From Neolentinus lepideus HHB14362 ss-1 (lineage: Eukaryota > Basidiomycota > Agaricomycetes > Gloeophyllales > Gloeophyllaceae), in assembly GCA_001632425.1 (NCBI GenBank), contig KV425567.1, positions 434,001-498,000 of the forward strand: a DNA stretch of 64,000 nucleotides, read 5' to 3'. Position numbers and translations under genes: made by a program. Below, one piece after another: positions 45,359 through 58,701 of this stretch; position 1 is the first letter of the stretch; each line of letters begins with the position of its first letter. The notes below the pieces were generated by a model. The model did not search any database. It was not told where the DNA came from and worked only from the letters and a program-made list of their open reading frames with translations.

Positions 45359-46457
45359 ATGTCAATCCCGACGATCGACCCTGACGCCTTGCAGAAGACG
45401 CTTTCGTCTCCTCCGTTTGTCGTCGTTGACGGTGTAGTCAACATACGTGACTTCGGGGGGTATATCACCGAAGATCCGAGTTTCCGTGTGCGGCCGGGCT
45501 ACTTGTTTCGCTCAGGAGAACCTACGAAGATCACTGAATCCGGAAAGGAGAAGTTGAGGGGCCTAGGGATTCGAAAGGTCTTTGACTTTCGTTCTGAGCC
45601 GGAGATCGCCAAGTATAAGGCAGCCACGCCAGTAATCGATGGAGTAGAGTTCGTCAGGAACCCCGTTTCTAATGACGAGGCCTATGATCCTGTCGGACTG
45701 GCAGCTAGGTAGGTGGATATGAATGCTGTTGCTTAACGCGAACTCAAGTACCTGGGCAGAGTGAAACGCTTCCAGACTGGCGAATTGACGGTGTGTACAT
45801 TGAATCTAGTAAATTATGCTAGTGCTAAAGCAGATGTGTAGGCTTTTGTTGCCTTGTACACCGGCATCTTTGAAAGTGGTGGCCCTGCGTTCGAGAAAGT
45901 CTTACTGCACCTGAGAGATCACCCAGATGAGCCATGCCTGATCCATTGCACAGGTTATCTTCCCACTTGAATCATGAGGGTTGTGTTCTAAACTTGTCCC
46001 TTAAGCTGGAAAGGACCGGACGGGTGTCTTCGCCGCGCTTCTTCTCAAGGTAAACAACGGTTTGTCATAAATCTGCGATGTCTTCGCTGACTGTTGGACT
46101 TTCATGGAAGTTGCTAGGCGTAGATGAAGAGACTATAGTGAACGATTACGCGTTGACAACTATTGGACTGCAACCGGCGCTGCCTATGCTCATTGCGAGA
46201 TTCCAAACCGAACCAATGTTCCGTGATAACATGGACGCCATGCTGAAGATGGCTTCGGCCCGGTATGGTTTTCAGTTGATCATCGACCAGTTTCTTCAAC
46301 TTATATATTTTGTAGACCGGAGACTATCAGGGCTGTGTTGGATCGCGTTCTGAAAGATAACTATGGTAGCGCTGAGAATTACTTGAAGACGCACACCAGC
46401 CTCACAGATGAGGATATCGCACGGATCCGCCTGAACCTTCTCGTGCAGACCCTGTAG
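45359..46457 (+). CDS. Tyrosine phosphatase, bacterial-like Y_phosphatase3 family
   Basis: Cysteine-based phosphatase with the P-loop HCTAGKDRTGVF (C-X5-R) in an exon near 45935-46045. The N-terminus has VVNIRDFGGYITEDPS, then RPGYLFRSGEP and GIRKVFDFRSEPE, the typical NxRDxGG and DLRS-like blocks of this family. After the P-loop come GVDEETIVNDYALTT and a helical segment. The end has SAENYLKTHTSLTDEDI and IRLNLLVQTL. Start ATG 45359, stop 46457, five short introns. Size is about 270 residues. Fungal and bacterial members act on phosphotyrosine or phosphoinositides; the substrate here cannot be inferred. Confidence 0.88.
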
Positions 46458-46813
46458 AGTTCTTCCATGCAGTGCACAATTGTATTTTGGATAGTTTTGG
46501 ATAGTATGTACTTACCCGTAGAGACTAGCAAATAGCCATATATTTTAGGCTGATGGCAGTATTGGCTCGAGAACCAGCCACTTCGCTCCGCTCACTCGGT
46601 CGTCGGACCCGGTCGACTTTTCGCAAGTCTTCCTTCTCTCCTGCCTTTTCGGGAAGACGTGTGATATTGGTGACGAGTCTATGTAGTATTGACTGTATCT
46701 GCACCTATGACGCCACCCCCGTTGGACTCCAGTTATGCGCAGTTATCACTAAATGGCACGTCCCTCTGTATCCTGTCTGGACGTTTCCGTTGTTTTGCAG
46801 AACGTTGTATATT

Positions 46814-48647
46814 ATGAGTGATCTCACCCAAGTCACTCCCCCAAAGGAATTGAGTGACGAAGACCGCATCATCATATTCAAACATGTCTTTCATCGTTTG
46901 GCCGACCATCGAAACACCTTAGAGCTGTATGCAATCGCAGAACACGGTCTGTTACCATTACCGGACGCATCGGCGAAGGAGAAGACGAGGGATGACCATA
47001 TCCACGAGATCAACAATTGGGCCCAGCAGCTAGTCCAACATACATGGACGGCTTGTCAAGAGCCAGAAGGTGGTGAGCAATTACTTTTCACCTACAGTAT
47101 AGGTCGAGCAGCATTCAATTTGGATACTGAAAAGGTGATTGCCCACAATTGAGTCCGCTGAGCGATACATCTACCAGAGACCTCCCCAAACTGCCCAGAC
47201 GAGATCAATGCGTGAAGGTTTTCAACGCCATCCTATTTCTCCATGTAACTTCTTGCAAACAATACTCGGCACATACCCGTCATTTCCTTTCGACCCTTGC
47301 TCCGCTCGATGAGACATCTATAGTAGCCACACTGAAGGACCCTGGCCGCGCGGTCAACGAGGCCGGAAAGCAAGCTCAATGGGCAAAGGACGAACAAGCA
47401 GAGAAAGCGAGCACACTTCGTCAATTTGGAGTGGGTTTGGGCGCTGTCGCAGGAGGTGTGCTCGTCGGTGTTACCGGTGGTCTGGCAGCCCCTTTAGTCG
47501 GAGCTGGCGTCGGCACTGTCCTCAGCTTTCTGGGAGTAGGAGGAACGGCAGCAGGATTGCTTGCAACAGGATTGGCGAGCTCGTCTGTCGTGTGCGGTGC
47601 GCTGTTCGGCGCATACGGCGCGAAGTCCACGGCAAGTATGGTTGAGCGTCATACCAGAGACGTAAAGGACTTGACTATCTTGCCTGTGCGGCCACCGAAG
47701 GAGACTTTGGCGGTCAGACTGTGCATTAGTGGATGGTTAACTTGCCGAGAAGATGTGGCAGAGCCGTGGAAAGTATTGGGCGGCAGTGACACGTATGCTC
47801 TTCAATGGGTAAGTTGTATTTTTACTGGGAATCAACAATATTATCATCAATGGTGAATTGTATGCAGGAGGTTGAGGCCCTGAGAACACTGTCAGATGCA
47901 CTGTATGCTCTGATAAAAGCACAAGCAATGCAGTACGTCAAGGGAGAGATCATCAAGCGGACTGTCCTCGCGAGCTTGATGAGCTCACTTGCTCCTATCG
48001 CGTGGCTGAAGATCGGTCGTATAATAGGTAAATAAGAATACTTGCTTTCGATTAATGATTCAGTCGCTAAACAAATCGCAGATAACCCATGGATGAACGC
48101 GAAAGCTCTTGCTGTTAAGACTGGGAAAGTCCTTGGTATCTTGCTTGCTCAGCGCGTATTCGGTGCACGACCAGTAACGCTCGTCGGATATTCCCTTGGT
48201 TCACTCGTCATCTTTGAGGCATTGAAGCACCTAATCTCTCTCCCACCATCCGATACAGTCCACTTAATACAGGACGTCTTTCTCTTCGGTCTACCTGCCC
48301 CCAGTGACCCAACGACATGGTCGGCCGTTCGCCGGATAGTGGCCGGACGACTGGTTAATGGCTATACTGCAGATGACTACATCCTTGCGGTGCTCAGCCG
48401 TGCCAGTGATATCAGCTGGAGTGTCTCAGGACTACGGCCAATCACAGTGAAGGGAGTTGAAAATGTGAACTGCGACCGAGTTGATGGTCATTTGCAGTGG
48501 AGAGGCATGATCGGCAAGTGTTTGGACCAGTGCGACGCTGAAGGGATCATAAAGAAAGAAGTCGACTTGCAAGTGAAGAAGGTGGCCAGCCAAATACAAG
48601 AAGAAACTGGCATGAATGAAACAAAAGTCGAGCAAGCTATAGAGTGA
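46814..48647 (+). CDS. TMCO4/Mil1-like (DUF726) membrane alpha/beta-hydrolase
   Basis: Homologue of human TMCO4 and yeast Mil1 (YFL034W), a predicted lipase that interacts with the AP-1 mu adaptin. The N-terminal helical part starts MSDLTQVTPPKELSDEDR. Next is a glycine-rich hydrophobic hairpin (GLGAVAGGVLVGVTGGLA, GAGVGTVLSFLGVGGTAAG). Then comes the hydrolase domain with LAVRLCISGWLTCREDV, WKVLGGSDTYALQWE and the nucleophile elbow TLVGYSLGSLVIF (GYSLG). LPPSDTVHLIQDVFLFGLPAP and GRLVNGYTADDYIL follow the family order. The C-terminus is a charged helix. Start ATG 46814; a longer 5' open frame from 46553 is probably UTR. Stop at 48647. Confidence 0.88.
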
Positions 48648-48878
48648 GGACCGTGCACAGATGAGTAACATCAGCACGGACTTGTTCATAGATATTTCAT
48701 ACTAGCAACCGTTGGCGGCAGAAGTGGTGATATGTGGCAGATCCATAACATAATTCGAATGTCCATAACACACGCATTGACTATTGCTGTAGTGCCTTAC
48801 GTAGTGTATATGCATAATATACGATATGTGCTAGTCCGATAGCAAATGTCCAGAAGGTCCAGCAGTAGGGCGACGTAT

Positions 48879-50239
48879 TCAAGAACCAGATAACAATCCA
48901 GACATCCCCGAGATCCCTCCATTCTGTAGGATTTGCTACATGACGAAAGTGTCAGTATGTATCTCAGATGTGTATTCATGGAGAAGCGCACCTCTATGTC
49001 TGATTCCGACAGAGGGCATGCGAAACTGAGCTGGTTGTTGATGACGGGGGAGATCGTAATAGCAAGTACTCTGAGGCCGAGCTGGTAGCAATCGTTATCA
49101 GTGTGACGGCCATGTCTTCTACCACAGCAACTTACCGTAAGCTTGTAGTCTACGACGAGGTCCGACTTGCTTCCGCCTCCGAAACCGCATTTGGACGCGA
49201 TATCCTTTATTACCGCTTGGCTTGGATCGGTAGAGGAATTATACGAGATGGTGAGAGGGAACGTGAAGTTAGTTGAGGACCCTTCTTTGAAATCGATGTT
49301 GTTCTCTTGCCCTCCTCCGACAGCAGTATTATTGATAGGGTAGAAGAGCTACGACACGGTCAGATCGGTGATCATCACAGTGATCAAAAAGAGTGAACAT
49401 CTACCTGAACCTTGATCTCTTTGAATGCTACCGAGAAGTAGTTGGGGTTGTTCACACTGTAAAGATTAGCTATGAGATGGAGTGATTCAATGTAACAGGA
49501 AGCAGCTGACGAGATGTTAACGGCTAAATTGATGTTCAAGGTGCCATCATTCGTGAATTGGATCTGTATCAAACAGTCAGTGTGTGGTCAGTATGCTTAT
49601 ACAAAGACTTACTTCGCTCCCACTGGTAGGCGCTCCGACACCGAGCATGTTAATGCTAGGGGGTCGGATCCACTAGTCTAAGGTCAGTCAAGCTCGGAGG
49701 CACAGTGCATGCGTATATACTCACGAGGAGGAGCGATAGAATAATGCTAACAACGAGGAACAGCGCCATAAGTAGGGTGCAGCAGCAAAACCGGCCAATG
49801 CATCTTCCTCGGCCGCCCTTCGCCCAATCGTCAATCTCCAATAGAAGAGAGGAACCAAGAACTATTCACCCGTATCCACAGGTTGTCATTCTCATATTCG
49901 AGTGTTCGCATTGTCCTTGATGTCCTTAGAAGTCAGCCCAGGTCAGTTGCAGTCCCAGTCGAGGAGCAATGTGAATCCTCACTTTGTTAGTCGCCGTTGA
50001 GGTGCACTCCCGCCATCGTCCTCATACCGACTTTCCTCTTTCAAATTGCTTTGGTATTGGTCTGGAGGCTGGAATGGCTCGTCTCTGTAACCTCCTGCGT
50101 AAGACCCGTGCCCTCCTTGATCATAAGTTTCGTGGGGCGCTCGGTTGTCGTAAGGATTGTAGGTCACATTATCGCCACTGGGATACGCCTGAGCTTGCAC
50201 GCCGTATGGCCTAGCATACGGATCTCTGAACGTTGCCAT
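48879..50239 (-). CDS. LEA_2-domain single-pass membrane protein
   Basis: Membrane protein of a fungal LEA14/NDR1-like family. The N-terminal 80 residues are rich in Tyr, Gly, Pro and Gln (PSGDNVTYNPYDNR) and disordered. One transmembrane helix follows near FCCCTLLMALFLVVSIILSL. The rest is the LEA_2 beta-sandwich (LNINLAVNISSANPNYFSVAFKE in part, then KLTLAVRVLAITISPVINN and QLSFACPLSESDIE). The cysteine-rich CCC at the membrane boundary could be palmitoylated. Start ATG 50239. The last exon probably reads QILQNGGISG and stops at 48879. Members occur in most Agaricomycetes; function is unknown, and membrane-lipid binding is only a suggestion from the fold. It converges with the TMCO4-like gene. 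Confidence 0.75.
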
Positions 50240-50850
50240 TGCAGGTAGATTTGAAGGGAATAGATGACGGGAAACGGAGAAGAGGTCACGACGCGAGAAC
50301 GGAGTGGCGTGCATTGCCACAGCCTTCGCAGTAAACCCGTCATCCCATGTGGCCTAGGCTGCTGCGGCTTGAGCTTCCCTAGTAACAGAATAGTCACAAT
50401 ATAACTTGAAGTTTGAAGCTTTGAAGTCTTGAACTGTGCCGGCCTTCATCATTTCTCAACAACATGAAAATTCAGTGCCCTCTTAAATTACATCCACCTA
50501 ACCTCGAGTCATGGCAGACTTAAGCTACAATTATCTGTTGAATCTGTGGGTAGCACCACTGGAGTCTCTCGGTACACTCGGAGACGTTTTTGTTTGATTC
50601 GAACCTTTGAGAGCGAGAGTTAGGGGACTAACCCCGCTTTCCATTGGCCAAATAGATCTGGCATCTTGCGGACAACGCACTATCCAAGAACCAAGGTAGC
50701 TGGAATTCTCTATGCCACAAGCACTTTGTCTAAATCTCCCATAACAAGAAGCGTCGATTTTAAAGCGCATATATTCAGGTAGAGGCGTAGGAGTACCTCC
50801 CATACAATAACGGTATAACATGAAAGATAGAGCATTCGGCGTCACGAAGA

Positions 50851-52512
50851 TTAACCTGCACCTTGACGACTTTCAGATCCAGGTACAAAGGGCATTCTTT
50901 GGTTGCTTCCTTGCAACGGTAGCGGACCAGTAGCGTGAGAGATTCCCTGGCGGGTAGCAGAATAGCCTGAATTACTGGAAAGAGCCGGTCCACTAGAGGG
51001 CATTGACGGGACAAATCGTTGGCGTGTTCTTGGAGTTGTAGGAACAGAACGATTGGGCGCGGGAGGCTCAAAACGGCGACTTGCTGAAGAAGAGGACTGG
51101 TGCAGAGTGGCGAAGTCATGGGCCCGGCCATTGATCGCTTGCCCTTGAGGGGGAGGTGGTGGCGGCATGTCCAGATGATTGCGAGTAGGACCTTCAATGC
51201 CGGGCTTGAATCTCTTAGGCTGTTTCGAAGACGCAGGCGGAAGCATTGATCTCCAGGTTTCTTGCTGCGGCTGGCCGTGTTCCTGGCGCAATTGTGTGGC
51301 TCTATTCTGAGTTAGTCTAACGGGAGTAGCTTGAGAATGGGTGAGAACTTGGGATGGTATTGGGGTGTCATTCGGAGTATAGGCATATTGTCTACTGTGA
51401 TAGAAATATCTGAACGTCAAAGAATAAAAGAAAACGGCGCACTGCAGGAATCTACTCGAGCCTGGTCTGTCTCCTGGACGAGATATCTGTGCTTGACCGT
51501 TGGGCGCACCGTGTGACATCATAGGACTCGGTCTTGTGCTGGCTTGTCGACCACCGGAAAAGTTGGGTTGAACTTGACTCGGGGGAAGGGTGAGTCTATC
51601 GGGTCCAACAGGAGTGACGATCGAGCGCGGGCTGGAATTCGTCACAGGACCATCCTGATGGCTGGGAACAGAGGTAATCCGTTGACATGACGCCGGATGC
51701 AAAGAAGGTGAGTCAAAATTGTTTCAGCTTACCGGTAGGGATCCATCATCCGGCGCTTCCCGTTCGTATCTCGCATCTGAGACGGCTCTTCGCCATATTG
51801 AACGTACTTCCGCAGCTGCTCGTTCTCTTGTTTAAGTTCTTCTACAGCCCTGATCGATGCAGTGGGACCCGTCATTCATCGAAAGCCAGAGCACTAGATC
51901 AATCTTAAACGAAGTTACTTTCTTAGGGCCTTAATCTCGACAAGTTCATTCTTCATGCGGTCAATGAGACTCCTCTGTTGGTGACACTTGGTGCGGTAGT
52001 ACTGAGCCAAGGACGCCATAGTCTCTTGCTGAAACTACCAAGGCAATGTCCATTCAACCCAGCACAGCTGATGATTGGCGGGAGCAAACCTTTGCTGCAT
52101 GCGCAACACCATCCAGTACTTCAGATACGGGTCGAAACCAGTCGGACATCGGGGGATCCATCTAACTCACGCACTGAGGCGGAAACCAATCGCCAGGAGA
52201 TCAGAGTTCACGCACGTCACGCTGTAACGGCACAACCTGGATACCAGGTTCTCCACATCGTGCGCAGCTCTGATCAACATCTATACGTATTTTGTTCAGT
52301 ATCCGGCGCGAGAAGTGACAAACCCCCGTCCGCCTGACGGGACCTGGATACTGACTGAGATGATTGTTACATATAACATGTCCGCATTCAGTGAGCCAAA
52401 AAGGTACTTGAGGTTGACCGGTAGAATCAGCAGAGAATGGCAGATAGCAGCGTGCACAGTGAACAAATTCCCAGAAATTGAAAGCGGAGTGCGCTGCAGA
52501 GACATGCGACAT
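50851..52512 (-). CDS. RING-finger protein of the HEI10/Zip3/RNF212 type
   Basis: Probable meiotic crossover-regulating ubiquitin/SUMO ligase. The N-terminal RING-like module reads HCARCYLPF, LTECGHVICNNHL and CARCGEPGIQVVPLQ, spaced as C-x2-C, C-x-H-x2-C and C-x2-C as in the HEI10/Zip3 group. A 63-bp intron lies between the second and third blocks (HLSQYP to DVDQS). A coiled coil with YYRTKCHQQRSLIDRMKNEL and AVEELKQENEQLRKYVQ follows. The C-terminal third is Pro/Gln/Ser-rich with proline runs (MPPPPPPQGQ) and ends ESRQGAG. Start ATG 52512, stop 50851. RING plus coiled coil plus disordered tail is the architecture of this family. Role in meiosis is inferred. Confidence 0.75.
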
Positions 52513-53610
52513 AGCGTCAGAGAAGAAACAGCCAGATGAGCGTGCAACTCCACACTCTGTTTGCACTGGTTTGGTGTCTCTTCTGCATTATTAAAATATT
52601 AAATAATGGCTTTGAGAGGCGAGTTAAGTACCACAAATGGCCTATGAACAACAAAGACAAATATTAGTTGCAGAGATGAATTTCATTCTGACAGGCCAGA
52701 GACCTTGCTAGTCTGTCGAAGTGTCCATCTACATCCTCTAGGAGCTGCTGACCCGGGACTCTAATAAATGGAAGGATCAACTTGGCGATATCTTACAACT
52801 TCTGTTTCTCGTGCTATCGCAGTCTTTCTAACGTAGCGCCATTTCCAGCCGTACTGTGCCAGGATGCGGCCCTCATCAAGATTCAGTGATGAGCGCTGAG
52901 CTTAAGTTTATGGTACGCTGAGCTTCCATTCCTCGGAGTGTATGGCTTCAGTGAAACTCCGAAACGCGTGCCCCTTATCACTTGCCTTTGGATAAATTTC
53001 ACCTCGAGGCCTGCCTCATCCTAAGTGAATGTGCGTAGATTCACTGCCCTCTTATCATCGTCCGAGAAATTGTTCTGATCGGAGTTCAGTTCCCGCGGTC
53101 GCAAATTTGTGCGTCCCTCCCTAAACCAAATCACAACCCTTGGAATGCCTGATCTCTCGGTCCTGAGGCCTGAATATTGAATATCCTGACTACCCTACGA
53201 TATTTTGCTTGCGGAAGGACACAAAATACTGGTCGCATGTCGGAAGAAATCTACGATGAACAAGTGTGGCAGTGCGTTGTGGGTCCATATGCACCAATGC
53301 ATGCTATGGATGATCGATATTCTAATATTATCATTATCCTACATAGCCGATGTACAGGTTTCTTTGCGTCAGGGACCGTTCACGCCCCGTGGAAGAATCT
53401 TCGAATTCTCAGCGTCTGTGTAGATGCAGTGTCTTTGTCCCTCATATATATATGTCCATAGCTCTTTTACTATTAGCGCTTCTTGTTCACTGCCGTCTGT
53501 AGTGTCTTTTTCACTGCACGTTTTCGAGCCCCGCAATCCAAGAAGACCCAATTGCGACGAATATTAATCAGGACTATCTCATCAAGAATCCCGCACGCCT
53601 CGCTTCTGCT
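52513..53610. other. Intergenic, no supported gene
   Basis: About 1.1 kb between two divergent starts. The ORF at 53177-53461 has no family features. The sequence just before the JmjC start (53535-53610) stays open in frame with it and may be an upstream exon, but has no ATG of its own. Confidence 0.45.
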
Positions 53611-56600
53611 ATGGAGAGGGAGACAGTCGGAGTCAACGTAGGGTCAGATTCATCGAGAACGTGTGTCAAGTGCGGTGTTTTGGCGCCCCGTTGGCCAGAT
53701 TCGGAGCTGGGAGACATCCCCGAATTTGCACTCGACGCGGATTCGGACGCGACTGTGGCAGATCTTGTCGCGCAAAGTATGAGTCCACGGCTCGATACTT
53801 CTCGAACCGAGGGCACTATCTCAATTACCACTAAAGGGTGGTCTTTGGACGACCTTATAAACTATTCGGTGCAGTTCCGTTCGGTGCGGCGAGTTTCCGC
53901 AACGAAACTGTCCCCTAAAGAGCTGGACCATGAAATTACACGCTTCGAGAAAGAAGGTCTGCCGTTGATTATTGAAGGATACCATCAACGCGAGGGATGG
54001 CTCAAGAATGAATTCGGGGTGGGCTGGTTGCTTCAGCATGGTCCTCAAGGTATGCCACACCTCAACTCTTCTCGAGTATTCTTCTACCTTTGTTCCCCTG
54101 ACCGTATCGATCTCGGCCAGATGTGAGGACTCGTAATGTCCGCGATTGGACAGATGGGACCATGAAGACCAAAGAATTCTTCGAATACTGCCGTACGGCA
54201 TCACCATATGGGACAAGTGCCGGTAAGTTAATACGTATTAGTGGATCTGTTTCAGGCCTAATATTTTCTTTCAAAGAACCCTCCCGGTTCTACGGCAAAG
54301 ACGTTGATTGTCCACAAGAATGGCGGAAGTGGCTAACAGGGGGAGGTGTTGTACCGTCCCGATTACTAGAAGACAATTCGGAGAACTTCATGAGCCATCT
54401 TCCTATTGATGTACGTGCCATTTTGCATTTTCTTTCAACACTTGCTCAGTCTATGTACAGGACCCGGTTGAAACATTGATGTGCTATTTCGGCATTGGTG
54501 ACACATTCACTCCTGCGCACAAGGATCTGTGCGCTTCAACGGGGCATAATCTGATGTGTTACACTGAGAAGTCAGGCTCCTCGTTCTGGTTTATGACAGA
54601 GAGCTCTGCAGCGCCCAAGGTGACGAAGTATTTCCATGATTTGGGCCAAGAGTTGGACCTCGAAACACATGTGGTCTCTCTGGACGAATTTTCCAAAGCG
54701 CCGTTCGTCATCTACATCGCTGAACAGAAATTAGGGGACCTCGTTCTGGTTCCCCCGCGCAGCTGTCACCAAGTAGTCAATCACGGAGGTCTTACAGTCA
54801 AGACAAGCTGGTCACGGATGACACTTGATGGTCTGAAGACGGCTTTCTATCACGAGCTTCCCATTTATCGCAGGTATAGTTTATGTCTTATTGCGTCACC
54901 ATCATCGCCGACTCACAAAGCCTCTTCTGCGTTTACGCAGGGTCTGTCGCCCGGAAATATATCGAGTGAAATCAATAGTGCATCACTCGTTGCGGCATTA
55001 TACGCGGCGGTTACGATCGATTTTGTCTGCAGTGCATGAGCGAAATCCTTCTCCCTCGATATGTGCCCCTAGCGCTGGTTCCGAGACTCGGTTCCCTACA
55101 TCTTCTTCGCGAGATGTCACAGCCATATCTCGGAACACATCAACTGACACTCGCAGCCCCACACTTTGTGAAAGCCGGAAATGCTTCCAGATTCTTTCTG
55201 AACTACTACGTCTCTTCGACGACATCTTGGTCGAAGAGTACCATCCTGAACATGGGAAGTTAGAGCATGTTGCGCCTGACTCCGGTAATCGACTCCGTTG
55301 GCACCACACTTGCGACTTCTGCGGCGTCGATATCTTCCAGAGTTTTTTCGAATGCCGTTATTGTGGATCTGGGAGCAACGAGCAGGGAAGAGTGACTGGT
55401 GATGGTCTCATAGTATGCTCATCCTGCTACGTGGAGGGCCGAACATGCAAATGCGCACATATGACCCTTGCGCAGCGCTTCAATTTCGACGATCTGGTCG
55501 AACATCGAAACGAAGCGGCTAGGACGTTGAGAGCGATAGCGCCAGAGAAGGGTCTCACTGAACTATCCCTGGACGGAAGCTGGTATGTCTAGTCTCATCG
55601 CCAGTGCGCACCCGTATTCACCCTGTGATGTCCAATAGGAAGCTCGTCTCGGGTACAAAGTCAAAGAGTCTGCCAGTATTTCAGGCGGGAACAGTGCTTC
55701 ACAAGCTCCGTACGAATACAGAGTCTGGAGGTGTTAGTATTTTACGAGACTTTTTCCATCGCGCTTTCCCTGACTGCCCTATATATAGAAGGATAAAAGG
55801 ATGTGTACAAACCGCCGATCGCACTCCTCGCACAGCGTCGCTGCTCTCTCTGTTGTAGGATGCAAGAAATGTCATGCAGCTCTCTGCTTTGAACACCTCT
55901 TAGAATTTGGAATTCATTCTGCCACCGTCTTCTTGGAACGCCATGGAGATGACCACTCGCATGATCGTTGGCATCATTTTCACCAAACAAAGAAGGCCAA
56001 TTTCGCTACTCAGAATCAACAGGCCAGGGACGCTCAGACGACTGGTTATCCCTCTCGACTTGATGATTGTCTTGTGACAGCAGCTGCAGACTTCGACGTT
56101 TGTAAACCCATTAATCATCGCTGGCTGAAACTTGGATGGTACGATAAGTACGTGCAAGGGTCAGACGTACGTGATTTTTTAAACACAGATTTACTTTCAT
56201 TGGTCTGATATCATAATCGTAGAGCCTGCATAGGTTCATCAGGATACCTGTTTATAAACAGGTCAATGCACCACGCAGCCCCTCCCTTCAGGGTTCACCG
56301 CTTACAGATGTTGCGACAACGCCAGAGCCCGATGAAGCCATCCCGTCCATAGTTTTACCTGAACTCAGAGTTACGGATCCAAGAAGTGGAACTCTCGACA
56401 ACTCGGGAGACATTGCAACATCCTCCACCACTACTACCTTGTCCGGTTCATTGGATAACTCCGACGTCACACAACATCGGAGGCGGGGACCAAAATTGGT
56501 ACTGGACTACGTCGAGATCCCGTCGCGCAAGAGAAAGTCTACAATGCTAGGTGCTGAACTTAGGCCGCGGAAGAAGATTAAACTGCCCGTAGTTTCTGAA

Positions 56601-58701
56601 GTACCTAACGGCAGATTGGCGCTCGGTCCTCCTTCAGTATGTGTAAAATTCGTCCTTCTGTCTCTAGATTGACTTACTTCCGACGAAGGCGAATCCATTG
56701 TCTACCACAGATGATGCACGTCAACCATCATCCTCTTCACAGCTGATGCGGAGACCTGCCGTGACTCTCACTTCTCTTTTTGTTCAGCAGTGTGCGAGCG
56801 GTCCTTCAGCGGAACTTTGGTCGCCGTCCTCGAGGCGAGATCGGATCACTTTCTCAAAGCAGCCCTCATCTGCTCCTCTTGAACAAGTGGCGCCCAAGGG
56901 TAGACGAAGGAAAGGTCATCCGGGCATCAAGGCCAAAGAGATAGCAATGCTACCCTCGGATAACGTTTTGACTCTGAGATCTCCGCAACATGCTTCTTCT
57001 ACTCCATTTCGACACGGGTCCTCCAACTCAGAAGTTTCACTTGAGACGATGGAAAGGAATTCCTCATCCATAAGGATTCCAGGCCGGAAGACACTCAATC
57101 GAAATGCGCAGTTGAGCCCTGCTCTAATGGATACTAATAGCGACACTATGCCAACTGCTTGCGAGACACGCTCCATTCCAGGCACCGATAGGATCTCGAG
57201 GGCACAATCTCTTCAATTTCTTCCAGGTCGTCAGCCGGAGGATACTATTGTCTCGCATACCTCCATCGCGACACAAACAATCGTCACAGATGTTAATCAT
57301 GCTAGTCTGACATCTTCAGAAGGACATACAGCATCGACAGGTCCTATCTTGGTGCAGGGTTCAACTGCCGATGCCATAGTGTCCTGCTTGATGGAGAAAT
57401 TGCAAGAGATAAACAATGGTCTCGAGGAGCGGACTGGACAGTGCGAGGACATGTTCGAGAAATTACAACTCTTGAAACTATTGACCGAGATCACAAGGTA
57501 TCTGCGCCTATCGGAATTCGAGCAAAGGTCGAATGCCAGCCATGCCACTGCCTCAGCGGACTCGGACATCCGAACAACGCAAGATACGTCAACGAAACTC
57601 GAGATGTTCGCGGAGAAAATGAAATCAATTGAAACGTTGGAACACGCAAACCTGGCGAAGATCAAGGCTCTGGAAGAAAACTCCAAGGATATGGAAAAGC
57701 GCTTCAGAGTGTTTGAAACGGGCATATCGAGCCGCCACGCTGAACTGGCCTCGCAACCTGGACAGTTCTGCCAGTTCCATGTCCTTGGAACGGTCCATGC
57801 ATTAGGATCAGATCAGGCATGTGAAGTCTTGTTCATGTCAAACTAACAGTGCACTCATAGAAATTACAGACGCATCCGGCGCAGCATGAAGTGTCGTTAC
57901 ATGCAAATCCTCGCGGACCCAGTAACAGAGGGAGGCAATATTCCTGGACCGACAACAGTCAGTTTTTCGCACATTATTTCGATTATGGGTCTTAATACAT
58001 TATTAGGAGGGGCCGGCGCTCCATATTCAAGGAAGCAATCTGATGGACAGTCTTCCAATCAGCCCTACTACCACAACGGTATGGAACCTTGTAAAGCTCT
58101 TAGGCTCCTTATACTTAGAGCGGGTACAGGTCGATCCAACACTTACTCTCAAAGACGGAGTGGACCCCCAACAGGACCCCGGTATCGTGCAGGAGAGCGT
58201 CAATCTCAATACCATCGCAACCAGCATTACCATCACCATCGAGACGTCAATAAGCCCTCAAGATGTGGACGTGACGAATACAACGATGGTCTTGTGCGGT
58301 CACGAGTTGATGACCCGAAGAACTGTCAGCAACATGCTACGGCATCTCGGAGCCGGAGCACTTCCATAGTGCAGTTGAACTCTCAGCAGGATGGGCGTAC
58401 CCATGAGCAGCCGGAGGAGCAAGGTGCGATGCTTATTAAATCATTGTTTTAAGGACTGAGAGGCATGTTTGGCAGTACAGGTCGCAGCGGACTGGAAAAC
58501 GAGAATTGGGAAGATCACTACGCCCATGAGGACGATCTTACTGCGGAGTCACCCTCGACGGGTCTAACGAATTTCACCCCGAACAAGACGGCTACATGCA
58601 ATGAGGGAATGAAGAACCACGGAGCACGTATCACACAGGACAGTCGCGGCGATGGGCCTGAATATTATATCACTAATCCAGAGGCCAATCCTTGGCAGTA
58701 G
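53611..58701 (+). CDS. Large JmjC-domain protein with zinc fingers and coiled coil
   Basis: Probable Fe(II)/2-oxoglutarate-dependent chromatin demethylase. The JmjC domain spans about 54.4-54.9 kb. FTPAHKDLCASTGHN supplies the H-x-D iron ligands (HKD) and PPRSCHQVVNHGG the distal His. FWFM lies between them. Next come a Ser/Thr-rich linker and a ZZ-like cysteine cluster (CDFCG, CRYCG, CSSCYVEGRTC). A second cluster has CKKCHAALCFEHLLE near 55.86 kb. A long disordered region with basic patches (RRRGPKLV, KRKSTM, RPRKKIKL) follows, then a coiled coil near 57.4-57.7 kb (EKLQEINNGLEERTGQCEDM). The tail is histidine-rich (HRNQHYHHHRD). At least a dozen introns. Start ATG 53611; an upstream exon is possible. 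Exons after 57.8 kb were joined by frame only. Confidence 0.78.

Noticed and set aside
46553..46813. 5' extension of the TMCO4-like frame
   Set aside because: Low-complexity Ser/Arg sequence unlike the family; ATG 46814 fits the conserved N-terminus.
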